NCBI RefSeq assembly: GCF_030681155.1
Contig: NZ_JAUXXE010000043.1
Coordinates: 53,299 to 117,298 of the forward strand
Length of the DNA: 64,000 nt
Reading direction: 5' to 3'
Source of the DNA: Phenylobacterium sp.
Lineage (GTDB): Bacteria > Pseudomonadota > Alphaproteobacteria > Caulobacterales > Caulobacteraceae
Shown: in pieces, positions 27,673 through 36,295 of the stretch
Position numbering within the stretch: position 1 is the first letter of the stretch
Layout of the letters: each line of letters starts with the position of its first letter
The notes under the pieces: model-generated
The model's input: the letters and a program-made list of their open reading frames with translations, nothing else
Databases searched by the model: none
What the model was told of the DNA's origin: nothing
Position numbers and translations under genes: made by a program

Positions 27673-28929
27673 ATGAGCTTGGCGCATGAACCATCGCTGG
27701 CGGCTCTGGCCGCCTCCCCCCGGGCCTTTCATAGGCTCCCGGAACTTGCGGGCGCCCCGGCGGCGTTCCGCTTCGCCGCGCGACTGCTCGCGCTGAACTG
27801 GCGGGCGGGCGAACTGATCTTCGTCACTCCCGCCGGGCGTGAGCTGCGGATCAAGGGCGCCGAGCCCGGGTTCGACGCCAAGATCATCATTCATGATTTC
27901 CGGTTCATGCGCCGCGTGCTGGCCTCCGGCGATATTGGGTTCGCCGAGGGCTACATGGCCGGCGAGTGGGAGACGCCCGATCTTTCCGCGGTGCTCTGCG
28001 CCATGAGCCTGAACTTCGATCGACTGGTTAGGCTGATGGTGGGCAACCCAGTCGCTCGCGCCGTCAACTTTGTGGGCCACCGGCTGAACGCTAATACGCG
28101 CAAGGGATCGCGCAAGAACATCCACGCCCACTACGACCTCGGCAACGCGTTCTACTCGCGTTGGCTTGATACGACGATGACCTACTCTTCAGCCCGGTAT
28201 GAACAGCCTGGGCAACCTCTTGATCAAGCCCAGACGAACAAGTACCGCGCCCTGGCCCAAGGCATGGGCTTAGCCTCAGGCCATAGCGTCTTGGAGATCG
28301 GTTGCGGCTGGGGTGGTTTCGCCGAATTCGCGGCCAAGGAGGTCGGCGCGACCGTCACCGGGATCACCATATCCAAGGAGCAGTTCGACTTCGCTCGTAA
28401 GCGCATGTTCGACCAGGGCCTCGCGGAACGGGCCGATATCCGGATGATCGACTATCGCGACGTCCAGGGCAGCTTCGACCGCGTGGCTTCGATCGAGATG
28501 TTCGAAGCTGTGGGCGAGCGCTACTGGCCGGCTTATTTCAACAAGATTCGGGACGTCCTGGCGCCTGGCGGGCGCGCCGGCCTTCAGATCATCACCATTC
28601 GCGACGAATTCTTCGAAGGCTACCGACGCCGGGCCGACTTCATCCAGAAGTACATCTTCCCTGGCGGCATGCTCCCCTCGGAAGAGCGTCTGAAACCCAT
28701 CACTGATCAGGTGGGCCTGCACTGGACCGGCATCAGCAGGTTTGGCGAGGATTACGCCGACACCCTGGCCGAGTGGGGCCGGCGCTTCGAGGGCGCCTGG
28801 GGTGAGATATCCCAGCTCGGCTTCGATGAGCGCTTCCGCAAACTCTGGCGGTTTTATCTCAGCTATTGCGAGGCCGGCTTCCGCACCGGCCGAACCAATG
28901 TGGTGCAGCTAAGCCTCGCCAAGGGTTGA
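27673..28929 (+). CDS. Cyclopropane-fatty-acyl-phospholipid synthase family methyltransferase
   Basis: The 418-residue protein has an N-terminal lipid-binding half and a C-terminal SAM-binding half with VLEIGCGWGGFAEFAA, MTYSSARYE, SIEMFEAVGERYW and FIQKYIFPGG. All are typical of the CfaS/CMAS family. It would methylenate or methylate unsaturated acyl chains of membrane phospholipids using S-adenosylmethionine. The ATG at 27673 (after GAGGGTTGCGGCC) is preferred to a frame opening 33 bases earlier. It is divergent from kdsA across 195 bases that show no clear feature. Confidence 0.9.
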   Translation: MSLAHEPSLAALAASPRAFHRLPELAGAPAAFRFAARLLALNWRAGELIFVTPAGRELRIKGAEPGFDAKIIIHDFRFMRRVLASGDIGFAEGYMAGEWETPDLSAVLCAMSLNFDRLVRLMVGNPVARAVNFVGHRLNANTRKGSRKNIHAHYDLGNAFYSRWLDTTMTYSSARYEQPGQPLDQAQTNKYRALAQGMGLASGHSVLEIGCGWGGFAEFAAKEVGATVTGITISKEQFDFARKRMFDQGLAERADIRMIDYRDVQGSFDRVASIEMFEAVGERYWPAYFNKIRDVLAPGGRAGLQIITIRDEFFEGYRRRADFIQKYIFPGGMLPSEERLKPITDQVGLHWTGISRFGEDYADTLAEWGRRFEGAWGEISQLGFDERFRKLWRFYLSYCEAGFRTGRTNVVQLSLAKG

Positions 28930-28972
28930 TCGCCTCTGTTCTTGAGCCGCTGCGCCACTTAAGTAGACGGCC

Positions 28973-29971
28973 ATGACCGTTGCTATGAGCGTCCTGGACG
29001 CAATCGGAAACACGCCCCTGATCCGCCTTCGCCGTGCAAGCGAGGCCACAGGCTGTGAAATTCTCGGCAAGGCCGAGTTCATGAACCCGGGCCAGTCCGT
29101 CAAGGACCGCGCGGCGCTCTACATCATACGCGACGCCGAAAAACGCGGGTTGCTGCGCCCCGGCGGGCGGATCGTCGAAGGCACCGCCGGCAACACTGGA
29201 ATTGGCCTGGCCATGGTCGCTGCGGCCTCGGGCTATCGCACGACTATCGTCATCCCGCGCACTCAGAGCCAGGAGAAGAAGGACGCGATCCGCCTGCTCG
29301 GCGCCGAACTGGTCGAGGTCGATGCGGTCCCCTACTCCAACCCCGACAACTACGTCCGCTATTCCGGGCGTCTCGCCGAAGAGCTGAACGCCAAGGAGCC
29401 GGCCGGCGCTGTCTGGGCCAACCAATTCGACAACGTCGCCAACCGCCAGGCCCACGTGGAAACCACAGGCCCCGAAATCTGGGAACAGACCAACGGCAAG
29501 GTGGACGGCTTCATCTCCGCGGTCGGATCCGGCGGCACCCTGGCCGGCGTCGCCGAGGCGCTCCGCGCCCGCAAGTCGGACATCAAGATCGGCCTGGCCG
29601 ATCCCCACGGCGCCTCGCTCTATTCCTGGTACGCGAACGGTGAGTTGAAATCCGAAGGAACCTCGATCAGCGAGGGCATCGGCCAAGGCCGGATCACCGC
29701 CAATCTCGAAGGTTTGAAGGTCGATCACGCCTATCGCATCGACGACGTCGAGATGCTGAACGTCATCTACGAAATGGTCGAGCACGAGGGGCTGGTGATG
29801 GGCGGCTCGACAGGCATCAATGTGGCCGGAGCCATCCGGATGGCCAAGGACCTGGGTCCGGGGCACACCATAGTCACCGTCCTCTGCGACCAAGGCTCGC
29901 GCTATCAGAGCAAGATTTTCAATCCCGAGTTCCTGAAGGAACGCGGCTTCCCAGTTCCGAAGTGGCTTTAA
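28973..29971 (+). CDS. Cysteine synthase (O-acetylserine sulfhydrylase family)
   Basis: This 332-residue fold-type II PLP enzyme has the Schiff-base lysine in NPGQSVKDRAA, the substrate loop EGTAGNTGIG and the phosphate-binding loop SAVGSGGTLAG. It contains an extra segment around YSNPDNYVRYSGRLAEELN, found in one proteobacterial cysteine synthase subgroup rather than classical CysK. It should make cysteine from O-acetylserine and sulfide, though a cystathionine-related reaction cannot be excluded. Two bases separate its stop from the sseA-like start, so the genes form an operon. Confidence 0.88.
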   Translation: MTVAMSVLDAIGNTPLIRLRRASEATGCEILGKAEFMNPGQSVKDRAALYIIRDAEKRGLLRPGGRIVEGTAGNTGIGLAMVAAASGYRTTIVIPRTQSQEKKDAIRLLGAELVEVDAVPYSNPDNYVRYSGRLAEELNAKEPAGAVWANQFDNVANRQAHVETTGPEIWEQTNGKVDGFISAVGSGGTLAGVAEALRARKSDIKIGLADPHGASLYSWYANGELKSEGTSISEGIGQGRITANLEGLKVDHAYRIDDVEMLNVIYEMVEHEGLVMGGSTGINVAGAIRMAKDLGPGHTIVTVLCDQGSRYQSKIFNPEFLKERGFPVPKWL

Positions 29972-29973
29972 GC

Positions 29974-30813
29974 ATGGATCCCGTCGTCTCGACCGCCTGG
30001 CTGGCCGACCGCCTGCGGGCGCCTGACATCCGGGTGGTCGATGGGACCTGGTTCATGCCGGCCGAGGGCCGCTCTGGGCATGAAGAGTATCTCCAAGTCC
30101 ATATTCCGGGCGCGGTCTTCTTCGACATCGACGCCATCGCCGACCGAGCAAGCGACCTGCCGCATATGCTCCCCACGCCCGAAGCGTTCGCGCGGGCCGC
30201 TGGCGCGCTGGGCCTGCCGCGTGAGGCCGACATCGTGGTCTACGACACCCATGGGATCCGCTCGGCCGCTCGTGTCTGGTGGACCCTGCGGGTGATGGGA
30301 TACCCGAAGGTCCACGTGCTCGACGGCGGGCTGAAGAAGTGGCTGGCCGAACGTCGGCCGGTCGAGCCCGGCGAAATTTTCCCGCGCGCGGTTGAGCTTC
30401 CGCCGATGTTCGACGCCGCCCTGGTTCGCGACGCCGACGAGGTCCGCGCTCTGCTGAGTTCAGGCGAAGCTCGCATTATCGACGCCCGCGCGGCCAGCCG
30501 GTTCACCGGAGAAGCTCCCGAGCCGCGCGCCGGCCTGCGATCGGGCCACATGCCCGGCGCCGCCAATGTTCCATGGGAAGGCGTGATCGCTGAAGACGGC
30601 ACGTTGAAGTCCGCGCGCGACCTCAAGGCGGTCTTCAAGACCGCTGGCGTCAATCTCGCCAAGCCGGTCGTCACCAGCTGCGGATCGGGCGTCACCGCTT
30701 CAGTGCTGGCCCTGGCCCTCGCCCGGATCGGCCTCAACCGCGTCGCCGTCTATGACGGCTCTTGGACAGAATGGGGCGGCTTGCCCGACACTCCCGTCGT
30801 AACCGGCCCTTAG
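29974..30813 (+). CDS. sseA: 3-mercaptopyruvate / thiosulfate sulfurtransferase
   Basis: This 279-residue protein has two tandem rhodanese domains. The first (about 1-135) lacks a catalytic Cys. The second carries the active-site loop CGSGVTA, which favours 3-mercaptopyruvate over thiosulfate as donor. It would transfer sulfane sulfur to thiol acceptors or cyanide, consistent with its place directly after a cysteine synthase gene. I use the ATG two bases after the cysteine synthase stop; a GTG 12 bases earlier would overlap it. Its stop shares TTAG with the convergent binding-protein gene. Confidence 0.92.
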   Translation: MDPVVSTAWLADRLRAPDIRVVDGTWFMPAEGRSGHEEYLQVHIPGAVFFDIDAIADRASDLPHMLPTPEAFARAAGALGLPREADIVVYDTHGIRSAARVWWTLRVMGYPKVHVLDGGLKKWLAERRPVEPGEIFPRAVELPPMFDAALVRDADEVRALLSSGEARIIDARAASRFTGEAPEPRAGLRSGHMPGAANVPWEGVIAEDGTLKSARDLKAVFKTAGVNLAKPVVTSCGSGVTASVLALALARIGLNRVAVYDGSWTEWGGLPDTPVVTGP

Positions 30814-31928
30814 CGGACCGGCGGCGCGTACAGCAGGCCGGGCTCGATAGCGCTCCACAGCGCGTTGTGACCTCGCGCCAGCTTGAGCGCCGAACCGGCC
30901 CCCAGATTGCGGTTGAAGACCTCGTCGTAGGCCCCGACCTGGGTGATGACCTGATAGGCCCAGTCCGGCTTCAGCCCCAGCACGCCGCCCAGATTGTCCT
31001 GCACGCCGAGCAGACGCCTCACGCGTGGGTCAGTGGTGGCCGTGGCCAGCTGCGACGCCGACTTGGAGTCCACCCCCAGCTCCTCGGCCGCGACGAGCGA
31101 AACCACTGTCCAGCGTACGATGTCGGCCCAGGCAGGGTCGTCCTGGCGAACGACCGGCCCCAACGGCTCCTTGGAAATCACCGTCGGCAGGATCACGTGA
31201 GCGTTCGGGCTGTTCAGCAGCGACCGCGCCGAGGCCAAGGCGCCCATGTCGGCGGTGAAGGCGTCGCACTCATCGGCCTGGTAGCGCGCGAGCGCTTCGC
31301 TGGTGTCCTTCACGACCACGGCCAGATGCTTCAACCCGCGAGCCTGGAAATAATCGGCCAGATTGGTCTCGCTGGCCGTTCCCTTCTGGACGCAGATCCG
31401 CGCGCCGTTCAGTTCGTCGGCGCTGGCCAGCCCCAAGGCCTTGGGCGCAAGGAACCCCTGGCCGTCGTAATAGGTGATAGCCGGGAAATCGACGCCCTCG
31501 CCGGCGTCTCGCGACAGGGTCAGCGAGGTATTGCGCGAGAGCATGTCGATCTTGCCGGCCCGCAGCGCGGTGAAGCGGTCGGGCGCCGTCACCGGCGTGA
31601 ACCGCACGGCGTTGGCGTCGCCAAGCGTCGCGGCGGCCACCGCCCGGCAGATATCCACATCGAAGCCGCGCCACGCGCCCCGATCGTCGGCGTAGGCGAA
31701 GCCGGCGAGCCCCGGATTGACGCCGCAGGACAACCATCCGCGCGCCTTGATCGCGGCCAAGGTGGGGCTGGGCTTGGGTTTGTAGACACCCGGCGCGGGT
31801 TCGGTGACGGGGGCTGGCGCCGGCGGCGGCGGCGCGGGCGCCTCCTTGGGCTTGCTGCAGCCGCTGAGCACCACGACGGCGGCCAGACAAATCCATGGTC
31901 CTGGCCGAGAAATACTGCGCCGAGAGAT
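30810..31928 (-). CDS. Family-3 amino acid-binding lipoprotein (AapJ-like), unusual start
   Basis: The protein has a lipoprotein signal (ICLAAVVVLSGC), a proline-rich linker (about 28-50) and a type-3 periplasmic binding fold with RGFDVDICRAVAAATLGD and RICVQKGTASETNLADYF. These resemble general L-amino-acid binding proteins of AapJ/BztA type. No permease or ATPase gene is adjacent. The only in-frame ATG is at 32013-32015, inside the divergent metC start. An ATC at 31926-31928 lies exactly 7 bases after GGAGG and gives a well-formed Arg-containing signal peptide, so I mark that as the likely start. Confidence 0.75.
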   Translation of the reverse strand: MSRRSISRPGPWICLAAVVVLSGCSKPKEAPAPPPPAPAPVTEPAPGVYKPKPSPTLAAIKARGWLSCGVNPGLAGFAYADDRGAWRGFDVDICRAVAAATLGDANAVRFTPVTAPDRFTALRAGKIDMLSRNTSLTLSRDAGEGVDFPAITYYDGQGFLAPKALGLASADELNGARICVQKGTASETNLADYFQARGLKHLAVVVKDTSEALARYQADECDAFTADMGALASARSLLNSPNAHVILPTVISKEPLGPVVRQDDPAWADIVRWTVVSLVAAEELGVDSKSASQLATATTDPRVRRLLGVQDNLGGVLGLKPDWAYQVITQVGAYDEVFNRNLGAGSALKLARGHNALWSAIEPGLLYAPPVR

Positions 31929-32013
31929 TGGCCGCCCTCCTTGATTGCTAAGCTGCTGAGGCCCTAAGTGACCGTTGATTTTGGCTCCAGTTCGTTCCGG
32001 CCCGTCAACCCGC

Positions 32014-33177
32014 ATGTCTCAAGAAACCCGTCTAATCCGCGCCGGCGTTACCTCGGGCGATCTCGTCAAGACGGTTGGTCCGCCGATTCAGCGAGGATCG
32101 ACGGTCCTGCTGCCCTGCGCCGAGGCGCTCTACGACGATGACGCCTACCTGACCTACGGCCGGGCCGGCCTTGCCGCGCACGACGCTTTGAAGTCGGCCC
32201 TGGGTGAAATGGAGGGCGCGTCCGGCGTCAGTCTGTATCCCTCAGGCTTGGCCGCCCTGACCGGCGCCATGCTCGCTGTCCTAAAGGCCGGCGACGAGGT
32301 GCTGGTCGTCGACAACATCTACAAGCCGACCCGGCGCTTCTGCGATCAGGTCCTTGCGCGCTATGGCGTCGCTGTCCGTTACTACGATCCCCTGTTGGCG
32401 CCGGAAGATCTGGTAGCGTCCGCGACCGCGGCGACGCGCATGATCGTCATGGAATCGCCCGGCTCGCTGACCTTCGAAATGCAGGACCTGGCCGCCATCG
32501 CGCGCCTGGCCAAGGCCCGCGGCATCCTCACCCTGGCCGACAATACCTGGGGCGCGGGCTATCTTTTCAAGCCGCTGACGCACGGCGTCGACATCAGTGT
32601 CCAGGCCCTGACCAAATATGTCGGCGGTCACTCCGACGTCTTCATGGGCTCGGCCGCCGCCAATGACCGCGCTCTCGTTCGCCAGTTAGAGGACGGGGTC
32701 CACAATCTCGGCTGGGCCGTCGCCGCTGAGGACGCCTACCAGATGCTCCGCGGTCTGCGGACCTTGCCAACCCGCCTGCGCCGTCAGGGCGAGGTCGGGC
32801 TCAAGATCGCCGCTTGGCTGGCCGAGCAACCCGAGGTGGCCGAAGTCATCCACCCCGCCCTACCCGGATCAGCGGGCCACGAGTTGTGGGCTCGCGACTA
32901 CAGCGGCGCCTGCGGCCTGTTCGGCTTCGTGTTGAAGCCCGGATCGGAGGCCTGCGCCAACGCCTTCCTGAACGCCCTACAGCTATTTGGTCTCGGCTTC
33001 TCCTGGGGGGGCTTCGAGAGCCTGGCGATCCTCTGTGACCCGCAACTCGGCAAGCGCAAGTTCGCGCCCCACTACGCCGGCCCGCTGATGCGCCTGCACA
33101 TCGGCCTGGAGAACGAGGACGAACTGATCGCCGACCTGCGAGCCGGACTGGACGCCTACGCCCAAGCGATCGCCTAG
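32014..33177 (+). CDS. metC: Cystathionine beta-lyase (MetC)
   Basis: The 387-residue Cys/Met-metabolism PLP enzyme has YGRAGLAAHDALKSAL, SPGSLTFEMQDL, LADNTWGAGYLFKPL and the PLP-lysine region LTKYVGGHSDVFMGS. The pattern is that of cystathionine beta-lyase rather than gamma-synthase. It would cleave cystathionine to homocysteine, pyruvate and ammonia for methionine synthesis, though cysteine desulfhydrase side activity is common. The ATG at 32014 fits the family start. It is divergent from the amino acid-binding lipoprotein and ends in a CTAG shared with the convergent M20 peptidase. Confidence 0.9.
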   Translation: MSQETRLIRAGVTSGDLVKTVGPPIQRGSTVLLPCAEALYDDDAYLTYGRAGLAAHDALKSALGEMEGASGVSLYPSGLAALTGAMLAVLKAGDEVLVVDNIYKPTRRFCDQVLARYGVAVRYYDPLLAPEDLVASATAATRMIVMESPGSLTFEMQDLAAIARLAKARGILTLADNTWGAGYLFKPLTHGVDISVQALTKYVGGHSDVFMGSAAANDRALVRQLEDGVHNLGWAVAAEDAYQMLRGLRTLPTRLRRQGEVGLKIAAWLAEQPEVAEVIHPALPGSAGHELWARDYSGACGLFGFVLKPGSEACANAFLNALQLFGLGFSWGGFESLAILCDPQLGKRKFAPHYAGPLMRLHIGLENEDELIADLRAGLDAYAQAIA

Positions 33178-34483
33178 GGCTTCGCCATCCGGCTCATGAA
33201 CAGCGCCGCCCGCTTGGTCTGACGATCCAAACTCTTCAACTCCATCGTCTCGCCGGGCGCGTGCGCTCCTTGGCCGGCGGCTCCGAACCCGATCAGGCCC
33301 GGCACGATGTCCCCGACGAAGCCGATATCGCCGGCCCCGCGCTTCAGAGGATCGAGTTCCGGCATGGCTTCCAGACCCAGGTCACGATTCACTTCGTTCA
33401 GCGTCACCAGCAGCTTGCGCGAAGCCTCACTGGGCGCCATCGCCGGATAGCCGTCCTCGAACGCGATGCTAGCCTCGGCCCCCGCCAGCGGTTGGGCGAC
33501 CACGGCCCGCATCTTGGCCCGGATGCTCTCGGTCTGGGCGTTAGAGAGCGTCCGTAGGTCGCCCCGAGCAATGGCTTCGGCCGGAATGATGTTGGTCTTG
33601 CCGCTCGCCACGGCACCGGTGTCGGTCGCATTGGCCGACGCGCTCACACCGGAGGCCATGTAGCCGACATTGAAGGTCGCATTGACCTCGCGGGCCTCGC
33701 GGCGAAATCCGTCGACGATCCGCGCCAGTTCGTAGGCCGCGCCGTATCCAACGCTCTCATTGAAGATACCTGAGGAGTGTCCCGACTTCGCGGTCACCTT
33801 CAAGGTCCAGTCGGTGGCCGATCGCCGCGCGATCGAGGCCATATCCTTGCCGTTCTCCTGAGCGAGCCCTTCGAACTCCAGGGCCAGATCGCTGGCCTTG
33901 GCGGCCTTGATCAGCTCAGCTCGCGACACCGAAAGCGGCCGTCCGGCCCGCTCCTCGTCGCCGGTCAGCACGATGGTGATATCAGCGTCCTTCAGCGTTC
34001 CCGCCGCCTTCATGGCGCGCAGCGCCGCGACCATGATCACCAGGCCGCCCTTCATATCGTTGACCCCCGGCCCTTCGGCGATGTCGCCGCGCCGCACATA
34101 TTTCTGGAACGGGCTGGACGGCTCGAACACCGTATCCAGATGGCCGATCAGCAGCATCTTCCGGCCCTTACCGGAGCCCATGTGTGTCGCCACAATGTGG
34201 CCGGCCCGTCCGACGTCCGTCATCGGAACCCACCGAACCTCGAAGCCCAGCTCGCGCAGCTCGGCCTGCATCAGGCGCCCCACCTCTTCGACGCCGGGCG
34301 TGTTCAAAGTGCCGCTGTTGATGTTCACCAGGGTCTCCAGCAGCGTCAGGGACCGGGCCTCCTCGCGGCCCGCCACCGTGACCAGCTTCTGTTCCTGGGT
34401 GCTCAGCCCCGCGGCCATCGCCGGCGTCGCACTGGCCAACACCAAGGCGGTGAACGCCGCGCGCTCAACTTGAAACCGATCAT
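33174..34483 (-). CDS. Exported M20 peptidase (CPG2-like) with an apparent frameshift in its signal peptide
   Basis: The mature domain (over 400 residues) is intact. Metal-site blocks LLIGHLDTVF, GPGVNDMKGG and TGDEERAG identify an M20 metallopeptidase related to glutamate carboxypeptidase. An ATG at 34481-34483 after GGGGAAGCTTC starts MIGFKLSAR, but this frame does not continue into the rest of the signal peptide (AFTALVLASATPAMA), which is one base out. The break lies in a GCGCGCGG run at 34455-34465. It is either a real one-base deletion or a sequence error. An internal start would give an unexported protein. The stop shares CTAG with metC. Confidence 0.78.
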
Positions 34484-34557
34484 GAAGCTTCCCCGAACCT
34501 GACTCGAACGCCGAGCGACCATCGCCATCCTCGGGATCGAACTCAAGCCTCGCCTTA

Positions 34558-34583
34558 GGAACCCGCCCCGCCCGGCGATCATT
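34558..34583 (+). promoter_or_regulatory. Candidate general-stress (EcfG/SigT-like) promoter of the YghA-like SDR gene
   Basis: GGAAC at 34558-34562 is followed after 17 bases by CATT (34580-34583). The Caulobacter SigT consensus is GGAAC, 16-17 bases, CGTT. The -35 matches fully and the -10 at three of four positions. The start site would fall about 25 bases before the ATG. By-eye call. Confidence 0.4.
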
Positions 34584-34616
34584 GCCCTTCTCTCGACCGC
34601 TAGAGGAGCGAAGCAC

Positions 34617-35615
34617 ATGACCCCGCCCCAAACCGAAGCAGAGTTCGCGAGGGAAGCCGAGCGGACCGCTCAGGCCGAACGCCACATCCAGTCGAAGATC
34701 GACGCCAAGGAACAGCGCTCGTTCAAGAAGGAGGATGGCGAGCAGCCGGCGATGCAGGCCGGCGCCCGGGAGTATCCCGCTCCACCCTTCCCCGAGCAGC
34801 ACCAGCAGAAGCCGGGTCTCGAGGCCGCGCTGGACCCACAGCCACTGTATGACGCGCCGTTCTACAAGGGTTCGGAAAAGCTGAAGGACAAGGTGGCCCT
34901 GATCACCGGCGCCGACTCGGGCATCGGCCGCGCCGTGGCGGTGCTCTTCGCCCGGGAAGGCGCTGACATCATCATCGCCCATCTTGATGAAGAACGCGAC
35001 GCCCAGGACACCAAGGCCGCCGTCGAGTTGGAGGGCCGCCGAGCCATCGTGCTGAAAGGCGACGTCGCCGATCCCGCCTTTGCCGAGGTTGCGGTCCAGA
35101 AGACCCTGGAAGCTTTCGGCAAGCTGGACGTACTGGTGAACAACGCCGCCTTCCAGGAACACGTGCCAGCGTTCGAGGACCTCACCGCCGAGCACTTCGA
35201 TCGGACCTTGAAAACCAACCTCTACGGCTATTTCTACCTGGCCAAAGCCGCCGTCCCGCACATGAAGCCAGGGTCCGCCATCCTGATGACCGGATCGATC
35301 ACCGGGATCGATGGCAGCAAGGACTTGCTGGACTATTCGATGACCAAGGGCGGCATCCATGCCTTCACCCGCGCCTTGGCCGGCCACCTGATCCCCAAGG
35401 GGATCCGGGTCAACGCCGTCGCGCCCGGGCCTGTCTGGACCCCGCTGAACCCGGCCGACAAGCAGGCCCCCGACGTCAGCCAATTCGGCGCACAGGCAAA
35501 GATGAAGCGCCCGGCCCAGCCCGAAGAGATCGCACCAGCCTACGTCTTCCTCGCCTCGCCCCACTGCTCCAGCTACATCACCGGCGAAATCTTGCCGATC
35601 ATTGGCGGTTATTGA
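34617..35615 (+). CDS. YghA-like short-chain dehydrogenase
   Basis: The 332-residue protein has a hydrophilic N-terminal extension (about 1-85, rich in Gln, Glu and Pro) and then a classical SDR domain with ALITGADSGIGRAVA, NNAAFQEH and a catalytic YSMTK. The layout matches YghA and the related general stress protein 39 of Bacillus, oxidoreductases often induced in stress or stationary phase. The ATG follows GAGGAGCGAAGCAC. A GGAAC-type promoter candidate lies 34 bases upstream. The substrate is unknown. It is divergent from the frameshifted M20 gene. Confidence 0.9.
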   Translation: MTPPQTEAEFAREAERTAQAERHIQSKIDAKEQRSFKKEDGEQPAMQAGAREYPAPPFPEQHQQKPGLEAALDPQPLYDAPFYKGSEKLKDKVALITGADSGIGRAVAVLFAREGADIIIAHLDEERDAQDTKAAVELEGRRAIVLKGDVADPAFAEVAVQKTLEAFGKLDVLVNNAAFQEHVPAFEDLTAEHFDRTLKTNLYGYFYLAKAAVPHMKPGSAILMTGSITGIDGSKDLLDYSMTKGGIHAFTRALAGHLIPKGIRVNAVAPGPVWTPLNPADKQAPDVSQFGAQAKMKRPAQPEEIAPAYVFLASPHCSSYITGEILPIIGGY

Positions 35616-35620
35616 GGGAT

Positions 35621-35697
35621 TGGCGCGCCCAGCAGGACTCGAACCTGCAACCGTCCGCTTAGAAGGCGGATGCTCTATCCGGTTGAGCTATGGGCGC
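35621..35697 (-). tRNA. tRNA-Arg (anticodon TCT)
   Basis: The reverse strand folds as a complete cloverleaf: acceptor GCGCCCA/TGGGCGC, D-stem GCTC/GAGC, anticodon stem TCCGC/GCGGA with loop CTTCTAA, and T-arm GCAGG-TTCGAGT-CCTGC. The anticodon TCT reads AGA/AGG arginine codons. CCA is encoded. It begins 5 bases after the SDR stop on the opposite strand. Confidence 0.97.
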
Positions 35698-35714
35698 GTT
35701 TCAGCGGTCGTTGC

Positions 35715-35743
35715 GGGATAAGGCGGTGCGGCGCTCGGCGCAA
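35715..35743 (-). promoter_or_regulatory. Candidate promoter of tRNA-Arg
   Basis: On the reverse strand TTGCGC and TATCCC are separated by 17 bases, with the -10 ending 18 bases before the tRNA 5' end. The matches are moderate. Confidence 0.35.
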
Positions 35744-35811
35744 GAGACCACGCTCTATCGGCCCCGCGGCGTCTCCGGCGCGACTCTAACTCAGCGGACT
35801 GAGGCGACGAA

Positions 35812-36117
35812 CTAGTGCGTCCAGGGTTGCTTGCGGCCGAAGGCGAAGTTGTCGGCATAGGCCTTGATGATCCGCTTGGCCGGCTTCGGATCCGAAATCT
35901 GGAAGGCGATGCCGTGGGCCTGGGCGTAGGCGACCGCTTCGTCTTTGGTCTCGAAGGCCAGGCGGATCTGCCCGTCCATGTCGTTGGTCAGGGTCCAGCC
36001 CATCAGCGGGTCCGAACGACGCGCCGAGGCAGGCTCGAATTCCAGCACCCAGTCCTTGGTCTTAGCCTTGCCCGACTGCATGGCGTTCTTGGCTGGACGA
36101 TAGATGCGCGCGAGCAT
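35812..36117 (-). CDS. NDUFS4-type (ETC_C1) complex I accessory subunit
   Basis: The 101-residue protein belongs to the family of the mitochondrial 18-kDa NDUFS4 subunit. Visible segments are [39 protein letters not shown] and [16 protein letters not shown]. It associates with the NADH-dehydrogenase arm of complex I in alphaproteobacteria and mitochondria. The ATG at 36115-36117 follows GAGGGTCCGC; the frame could open at a TTG 12 bases upstream, but that would sit on the ribosome site. It is an isolated gene between two tRNA genes on the same strand, away from a nuo operon. Confidence 0.9.
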   Translation of the reverse strand: MLARIYRPAKNAMQSGKAKTKDWVLEFEPASARRSDPLMGWTLTNDMDGQIRLAFETKDEAVAYAQAHGIAFQISDPKPAKRIIKAYADNFAFGRKQPWTH

Positions 36118-36146
36118 GCGGACCCTCAAACAATTCTGACCGGCGT

Positions 36147-36223
<77 letters not shown>

Positions 36224-36245
36224 AAAAACGCCGGCGAGGGGCTCC

Positions 36246-36273
36246 GATATAAGGCTTTGGCGTTTATCGCAAA
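36246..36273 (-). promoter_or_regulatory. Candidate promoter of tRNA-Pro(TGG)
   Basis: Reverse strand TTTGCG and TATATC are separated by 16 bases, with the -10 about 22 bases before the tRNA 5' end. The AT content stands out against the surrounding GC-rich DNA. Confidence 0.4.
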
Positions 36274-36295
36274 CGAACAAACGCGCTCGGAGCAA

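Noticed and set aside
31270..31896. Out-of-frame ATG frame (208 codons) in the binding-protein gene
   Set aside because: The ATG at 31894-31896 gives an Arg/Gln/Gly-rich product with no signal peptide; the true frame carries the binding-protein motifs.
33174..35564. 796-codon reverse frame that extends the M20 peptidase upstream
   Set aside because: The first half is the complement of the YghA-like SDR gene and has no recognisable domain. Codon bias in GC-rich DNA opens such antisense frames.
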